From: Pseudonocardia sp. EC080619-01
Lineage (GTDB): Bacteria > Actinomycetota > Actinomycetes > Mycobacteriales > Pseudonocardiaceae
Length of the DNA stretch: 64,000 nucleotides
NCBI RefSeq assembly: GCF_001420995.1
Contig: NZ_CP012184.1
Span: 3,332,501 to 3,396,500, forward strand
Reading direction: 5' to 3'
A model generated the notes under the pieces. The model was not told the origin of the DNA and ran no database searches. It saw nothing but the letters and a program-made list of their open reading frames with translations. The translations under genes were made by a program, and so were the position numbers. How positions within the stretch are numbered: position 1 is the stretch's first letter; each line of letters starts with the position of its first letter. This document shows, in pieces, positions 59,542 through 64,000 of the stretch.

Positions 59542-59771
59542 GCGCGCCGACCGCGGAGCGGATCCGATCCGACGTCGCCGAGCTGCTGGGCGTCGCGCCG
59601 GAGGGGATCGACCCCGAGGAGGACCTCCTCGACCGGGGCCTCGACTCGATGCGGATCATGACGCTCGTCGAGCGCTGGCGCGACGGCGGCGCCCCGGCGC
59701 TGGAGTTCCCGGACCTGGCCGAGGAGCCCGTCCTGAGCCGCTGGATCGAGATCGTCCGGGGTGCGGCGTGA
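59538..59771 (+). CDS. Free-standing aryl carrier protein
   Basis: A 77-residue carrier protein. The phosphopantetheine Ser is in [12 protein letters not shown]. The sequence corresponds to the C-terminal domain of EntB and starts in an ATGA overlap with the isochorismatase, so it looks like a split EntB. It holds DHB as a thioester for the NRPS. Confidence 0.93.
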   Translation: MSAPTAERIRSDVAELLGVAPEGIDPEEDLLDRGLDSMRIMTLVERWRDGGAPALEFPDLAEEPVLSRWIEIVRGAA

Positions 59772-60646
59772 AGCGGGCGGACCGCGGCGACGTCGCCGGG
59801 AACCTCGCGACGGCCTACGGCCGGGAGACCGGGGCGACGAAGGTGCCGTACCCGATCCTGCTGCGCGAGCTCGAGGTGCTGCGGACCGCGCCGGTCGGCC
59901 CGTCGATGGTGCGGCTCACCCTCGGCGGTCCCGGGCTCGCGGGGTTCCACAGCCACTGCGACGAGGAGCACGTGCGGCTGGTGTTCCCCGGCGAGGACGG
60001 CGTGCTGCGCCTGCCCGAGCAGGACGGCGACATGCTGAACTGGCCGCGCCCGCGGCCGGTGTCGCGCGAGTACACCGTGCGCCGGCACGACCCGGACGCC
60101 GGTGAGCTGGACATCGACCTGGTGGTGCACGACGGCGGCCTCGCCTCGGACTGGGTGCGCACCGTGGCGCCGGGCGAGCGGATCCCGGTGGCCGGCCCGC
60201 CCGGCGGACTCGCGATCCCGCACGGCTACGACCACTACCTGCTGGCCGGCGACCTGACCGCGCAGCCCGCGATCGCCCGGATCCTCGAACGGCTCCCCGC
60301 CGACGCTCGCGGACGGGCGTTCGTCGAGGTCACCGACGCCGCCGACGAGCTCCCGATGTCGGCGCCGGACGGCGTCGAGGTGCGCTGGGTGCACCGCGGC
60401 GACGTGCCCGCCGGGACGTCGGACGCCCTGGAGAAGGCGGTGACGGCGGTGCGCCCGCCCGCGGACGCGCGCGTCTTCGCCTGGGTGGCGGGGGAGACGA
60501 CGGCGATCAAGCCGCTGCGCCGCTTCCTGCGCGACGAGCTGGGCCTCGACGCGGCGGACCGCGACGTCACCGGCTACTGGAAGCGCGGCGTCACCGACTT
60601 CGACGACCACGGCGACGACGAGGACGAGCACGGCCACGGCCACTGA
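59768..60646 (+). CDS. Second siderophore-interacting protein (FAD-dependent reductase)
   Basis: A 292-residue SIP/ViuB-family flavoprotein: [27 protein letters not shown] (FAD binding), [49 protein letters not shown]. The end [14 protein letters not shown] is His/Asp-rich. It is a paralogue of the protein at 53.1 kb, so the cluster has two reductases, perhaps for different ferric complexes. GTGA overlap with the carrier gene. Confidence 0.93.
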   Translation: MKRADRGDVAGNLATAYGRETGATKVPYPILLRELEVLRTAPVGPSMVRLTLGGPGLAGFHSHCDEEHVRLVFPGEDGVLRLPEQDGDMLNWPRPRPVSREYTVRRHDPDAGELDIDLVVHDGGLASDWVRTVAPGERIPVAGPPGGLAIPHGYDHYLLAGDLTAQPAIARILERLPADARGRAFVEVTDAADELPMSAPDGVEVRWVHRGDVPAGTSDALEKAVTAVRPPADARVFAWVAGETTAIKPLRRFLRDELGLDAADRDVTGYWKRGVTDFDDHGDDEDEHGHGH

Positions 60647-60698
60647 GGACCGGCCGCCCGCGCCGCGGGTGCCGGACACCGCGAGCGAGGGAGATCTG

Positions 60699-63600
60699 TT
60701 GAGCACGGCGACCGTCCGGACCGACGTGGACACGGGGAGCACCGCCGGGGACGGCCTGCTGGAACTCACCGGCGCCCAGCTGGGGATCTGGAACGCCCAG
60801 CGCCTGGAGCCGGACTCGCCGTACTACGTCGTCGGCGACGTCCTGCAGATCTCCGGTGACACCCCGGTCGACGTCCCGGCACTGGTCGAGGCGGTCCGGG
60901 CGACGGTCTGTGAGGCGGAGACGCTGCGCCTGCGGCTGGTGACCACACCGGACGGCCCGCGGCAGTACGTCGACCCGGACCCGGTCCCGCCGCCACCCGT
61001 CGTCGACCTGCGGGACGCCCCCGACCCGCACGCCGCGGCCCGCGACCTCGTCGCCGCCGAGCGGGCCCGGCTCGCCGCCGACTGCCGGGACATGACCGGC
61101 CGGTCGCTGTTCCGGCCGTCGGTCGCGGTGCTCGGCGACACCGAGGTCCACTACCTGCAGCTCGGCCACCACCTGGTGTTCGACGGTTACTCCGCCACCC
61201 AGCTCTGCCGCCGGATCGGGGCCCGCTACACCGCCGCCGTCCGCGGGGAGGAGCCGCCGCGGTGCCCGTTCCGGCCGTTCGCGGACCTCGTCGCCGCCGA
61301 CCTGGAGTACCGGGCCGGCGAGCAGGCCGGGCAGGACCGGGCGTTCTGGCGGGACCTGCTGACCCCGCTGCCCGAGGCCCCGGGCGGCCCGCCGCCCCCG
61401 GACGGCCCGGCCGCGGCGACCGTGACCGCGCACCGCGAGCTCGGCCCGGACACGATCGCCCGCCTGAAGGAGGTCGCCGACGGCGCCGGCGTCACCTGGG
61501 GTGAGCTGGTCATCGCCGGGTACGCCGCGTTCCTGCACCGGCTGGAGAGCCGCACCGACGTGGTGTTCGCGCTCCCGCTGATGTGCCGCACCGGGTCCGC
61601 GGCGCTGCGCACCCCGGCGATGATGGTCAACGTCCTGCCGCTCCGGCTCGCGGTGCGCCCCGGGGACCGGCTCGACGAGCTGGGCCGCCGCACCGCCGCG
61701 GCGCTGCGCGACGTCCGCGCACACCAGCGGTTCCGTGGCGAGGACCTGCCCCGGGAGCTGCCCGGGTCGGGCGAGCTGCTGCACGGGCGCGGGATCAACC
61801 TGAAGGCGTCGTTCGACTTCGGTGTCCGGCTGGGCGGGTCGACCGGCGTGCTCGTGAACGTGGCGGGCGGCCCGCCGGAGGACCTCGGCCTGACCGCCAC
61901 CCCCACCGCGGCCGGCGGCCTGCTCCTCGGCTTCGAGGCCGACGCCCGCACCAACGACGAGCCGGTGCTGCGCCGCCGTCTCGACGCGCTGGCCGACCTG
62001 CTCACCGCGCTCGCCGGGCCCGGTCTGCCCCCGGTCGGCGCGGTGCGGCTGCTCGCGCCCGACGAGCGGGACCGGGCCCTCGCCGCGCTCGACCGCCCGG
62101 CCCCGGCCGGCGCCCCGAAGGACCTGCCGGAGCTGCTCGACGACCTCGCCGCGGACCCGGACCGGCCCGCGCTCGTGCACGCGGGCGTCCGCCTCACCGC
62201 GGGGGAGCTGGTCGGGCGGGTGCGGGAGCTGTCCGCCGCGCTGCGCGGGCGAGGGCTCGGACCGGGCGACGTGGTCGCGGTGTCGCTGCCCCGCGAACCC
62301 GCGCTGGTCGTGGCACTGCTCGCCGTGCTCGACGCCGGGGCCGCGTTCCTGGTGCTCGATCCGGCGCACCCGCCGCAGCGGCGCCGTGACCTGCTCGACG
62401 ACGCCCGCCCGGCCCTGCTGCTGGCCACCCCGGAGACCGTCGCCGACCTGCCGGCGCCCGCCTGCGCCGTCCTCGACCCGACCGGACCGCTCCCGGCCGG
62501 GCCCGCGGCGACCGGGCCGCTCGACCCGGACCGCCCGGCCTACGTGCTCTACACGTCCGGCTCCACCGGCCGCCCCAAGGGCGTCCTCGCCCGCGCCGGC
62601 GGCCTCGCCGGGCTGGTGCACCACCACCGCGGCACCCTCGTCGCGGAGGCGGAACGCGCGGCCGGGCGGCACCTGCGTGCCGCGCACACCTACTCGTTCG
62701 CCTTCGACGCGGCGCTGGACCAGCTGACCTGGCTGCTGACCGGGCACGAGCTGCACCTCTACGACACCGACCTGGTCCGTGACGGCGAGGCTCTCGCCGC
62801 GGCGCTGCGTGCCGACCGGATCGACATCGTCGACACGACGCCGTCGCTGGCGGGGCCGCTGCTCGACGCCGGCCTGCTGGACGGCGACCACCGCCCCGTG
62901 CTTCTGGTCCTCGGCGGCGAGGCCACCCCGGCGCCGCTGTGGCGCCGGGTCGCCGCGTCCGGCATCACCGCCTACAACCTCTACGGCCCGACCGAGGCCA
63001 CCGTGGACGCGACCCTCGCGCCCGTCACCGGTGGGCACCCGACGATCGGCCTCCCGCTGGCGGGCACCCGTGCCCACCTGCTCGACGCCGCGCTGGAGCC
63101 GGTCGCGGTGGGCGAGCCCGGCGAGCTCTACCTGGCCGGTCCGCACCTCGCGCTCGGCTACCTGGACCGGCCCGGCACGACCGCGGAACGGTTCGTCGCG
63201 AACCCGTTCGGGCCCGGGCGGATGTACCGCACCGGTGACCGGGCCCGGCTCACCGGCGCGGGCCTGGAGTTCCTCGGCCGCGACGACGGCCAGGTCAAGA
63301 TCCGCGGTTACCGGGTCGAGCTCGGCGAGGTCGAGGCCGAGCTGGCCGCGGTGCCCGGGGTCGGCGCCGCCGCCGTGACGGTCCGCGCCGACGCCGGCCG
63401 TGACCGGCTCGTCGGCTACGTGACCGGCGACCTCACCCCGGACGCCGTGCGCGACGCGCTCGCCGCGCGCCTGCCCGAGCACCTCGTGCCGTCCGCGGTG
63501 CTGGTCCTCGACGCCCTCCCGACCACGGTCAACGGCAAGCTCGACCGGGCGGCGCTGCCGGCACCGGCGCCGTCGGCCGCCTCCCGGGCCCCCGCGACCG

Positions 63601-64000
63601 ACGCCGAGCGGTCGCTGCACGACGTCGTCGCCGGGGTGCTGGGCACCGAGCGGGTCGACGTCGACGACGACTTCCTCGCCCTCGGCGGCGACTCGATCTC
63701 CGCGATCGCCGTCGGCAGCAGGCTGCGTGAGGCCGGGCTGGAGCTCCGCCCGCGGGACCTGCTGGCCCGGCGCAGCCTGGCGGCCCTCGCCGCCATGAGC
63801 AGTGCCGCCACCCCGGCCGCCACCGGCCCGGACGTGGTCCCGGACGAGCCGACCGGCCCGGTCCCGGCGCCCCCCATCGTCCGCGGGCTGCTCGCCCCGA
63901 ACCGCGACCCGGCGTCGATCGCCGGGTACGCCCAGTGGACCGCGCTGCGGATCGACGTCCCGGCCCGCACCCCGGACCTGGCCGCCGCCGTCGGCGCGGT
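60699..64000 (+). CDS. Nonribosomal peptide synthetase, first module and start of second (siderophore), cut by window edge
   Basis: About 1100 residues seen. Domains: condensation (about 20-450, HHLVFDGYS active site), adenylation (about 480-970; YVLYTSGSTGRPKGV, YGPTEATVDAT, YRTGDRARL, NGKLDRAALP), carrier (LGGDSISAIAVG), then the start of another domain, probably condensation. The first C domain would join DHB to the first amino acid. By-eye pocket residues are D-A-D-D-V-G-L-V-D-(K), acidic at two positions and resembling codes for Lys or Arg. TTG start with GAGGGAGA upstream. The C-terminal part lies outside. Confidence 0.94.
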   Translation, partial: MSTATVRTDVDTGSTAGDGLLELTGAQLGIWNAQRLEPDSPYYVVGDVLQISGDTPVDVPALVEAVRATVCEAETLRLRLVTTPDGPRQYVDPDPVPPPPVVDLRDAPDPHAAARDLVAAERARLAADCRDMTGRSLFRPSVAVLGDTEVHYLQLGHHLVFDGYSATQLCRRIGARYTAAVRGEEPPRCPFRPFADLVAADLEYRAGEQAGQDRAFWRDLLTPLPEAPGGPPPPDGPAAATVTAHRELGPDTIARLKEVADGAGVTWGELVIAGYAAFLHRLESRTDVVFALPLMCRTGSAALRTPAMMVNVLPLRLAVRPGDRLDELGRRTAAALRDVRAHQRFRGEDLPRELPGSGELLHGRGINLKASFDFGVRLGGSTGVLVNVAGGPPEDLGLTATPTAAGGLLLGFEADARTNDEPVLRRRLDALADLLTALAGPGLPPVGAVRLLAPDERDRALAALDRPAPAGAPKDLPELLDDLAADPDRPALVHAGVRLTAGELVGRVRELSAALRGRGLGPGDVVAVSLPREPALVVALLAVLDAGAAFLVLDPAHPPQRRRDLLDDARPALLLATPETVADLPAPACAVLDPTGPLPAGPAATGPLDPDRPAYVLYTSGSTGRPKGVLARAGGLAGLVHHHRGTLVAEAERAAGRHLRAAHTYSFAFDAALDQLTWLLTGHELHLYDTDLVRDGEALAAALRADRIDIVDTTPSLAGPLLDAGLLDGDHRPVLLVLGGEATPAPLWRRVAASGITAYNLYGPTEATVDATLAPVTGGHPTIGLPLAGTRAHLLDAALEPVAVGEPGELYLAGPHLALGYLDRPGTTAERFVANPFGPGRMYRTGDRARLTGAGLEFLGRDDGQVKIRGYRVELGEVEAELAAVPGVGAAAVTVRADAGRDRLVGYVTGDLTPDAVRDALAARLPEHLVPSAVLVLDALPTTVNGKLDRAALPAPAPSAASRAPATDAERSLHDVVAGVLGTERVDVDDDFLALGGDSISAIAVGSRLREAGLELRPRDLLARRSLAALAAMSSAATPAATGPDVVPDEPTGPVPAPPIVRGLLAPNRDPASIAGYAQWTALRIDVPARTPDLAAAVGA

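Noticed and set aside
60591..63620. 1009-codon minus-strand frame opposite the NRPS
   Set aside because: No domain-like sequence; antisense shadow of the condensation and adenylation domains.

Overview
The window looks like chromosome of a high-GC actinobacterium of the Pseudonocardia / Pseudonocardiaceae type. The supporting signs are very strong G/C bias at third codon positions, many GTG and TTG starts, ATGA/GTGA stop-start overlaps, GroEL2 of actinobacterial type with CIRCE operators, IdeR/DmdR-type iron boxes, and a block of genes in the same order as around Rv0429c-Rv0440 of Mycobacterium tuberculosis. No rRNA, tRNA or CRISPR array was found.

Layout. 1-5.3 kb: end of a nitrate/nitrite-sensing histidine kinase gene, an XPB-type helicase, two small membrane proteins (one PspC), a TIGR03086 (DinB-like) protein and a WYL regulator. 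5.3-8.5 kb: a three-gene mobile element (zinc-ribbon DUF6431-like protein, DDE transposase, AAA ATPase) bounded by imperfect 33-34 bp inverted repeats; its transposase frame is broken by a -1 shift at a run of four G. 8.5-9.3 kb: a secreted protein whose upstream region shares a bipartite motif with the promoter of a two-component/ABC locus 12.7 kb away. 9.4-19.2 kb: groEL, moeA, psd, pssA, a CDC48-like ATPase, LytR_C and DUF3263 proteins, and def. 19.6-24 kb: a NarL-type response regulator and kinase, divergent from a 37-codon membrane ORF coupled to an ABC/FtsX exporter. 24.1-27.5 kb: an F420-type reductase, then thiC and thiD, each behind its own TPP riboswitch.

27.7-36.9 kb: a molybdenum hydroxylase (form II CO-dehydrogenase-like L-S-M), a second two-component system, membrane proteins, a methyltransferase, and a frameshifted zinc-type alcohol dehydrogenase. 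37-41.3 kb (minus strand): an NDMA-dependent methanol dehydrogenase followed by a MoxR ATPase and a VWA protein, both carrying His-Gly runs. This looks like an enzyme plus a maturation pair. 41.5-44.2 kb: a cobalamin riboswitch and B12-independent methionine synthase metE, so B12 should switch metE off. 44.4-48.8 kb: an SBP/permease/permease import operon without an ATPase gene.

49.5-64 kb: a catecholate siderophore locus. Two iron boxes precede (i) an IrtAB-like ABC pair plus a siderophore-interacting FAD reductase and (ii) a siderophore-binding lipoprotein followed by entA, entC, entE, isochorismatase, a free-standing aryl carrier protein, a second FAD reductase and the first module of an NRPS that runs off the window. 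The genes make 2,3-dihydroxybenzoate, load it on a carrier protein, couple it to amino acids, and reimport and reduce the ferric complex. The NRPS A-domain pocket, read by eye, suggests a basic amino acid.
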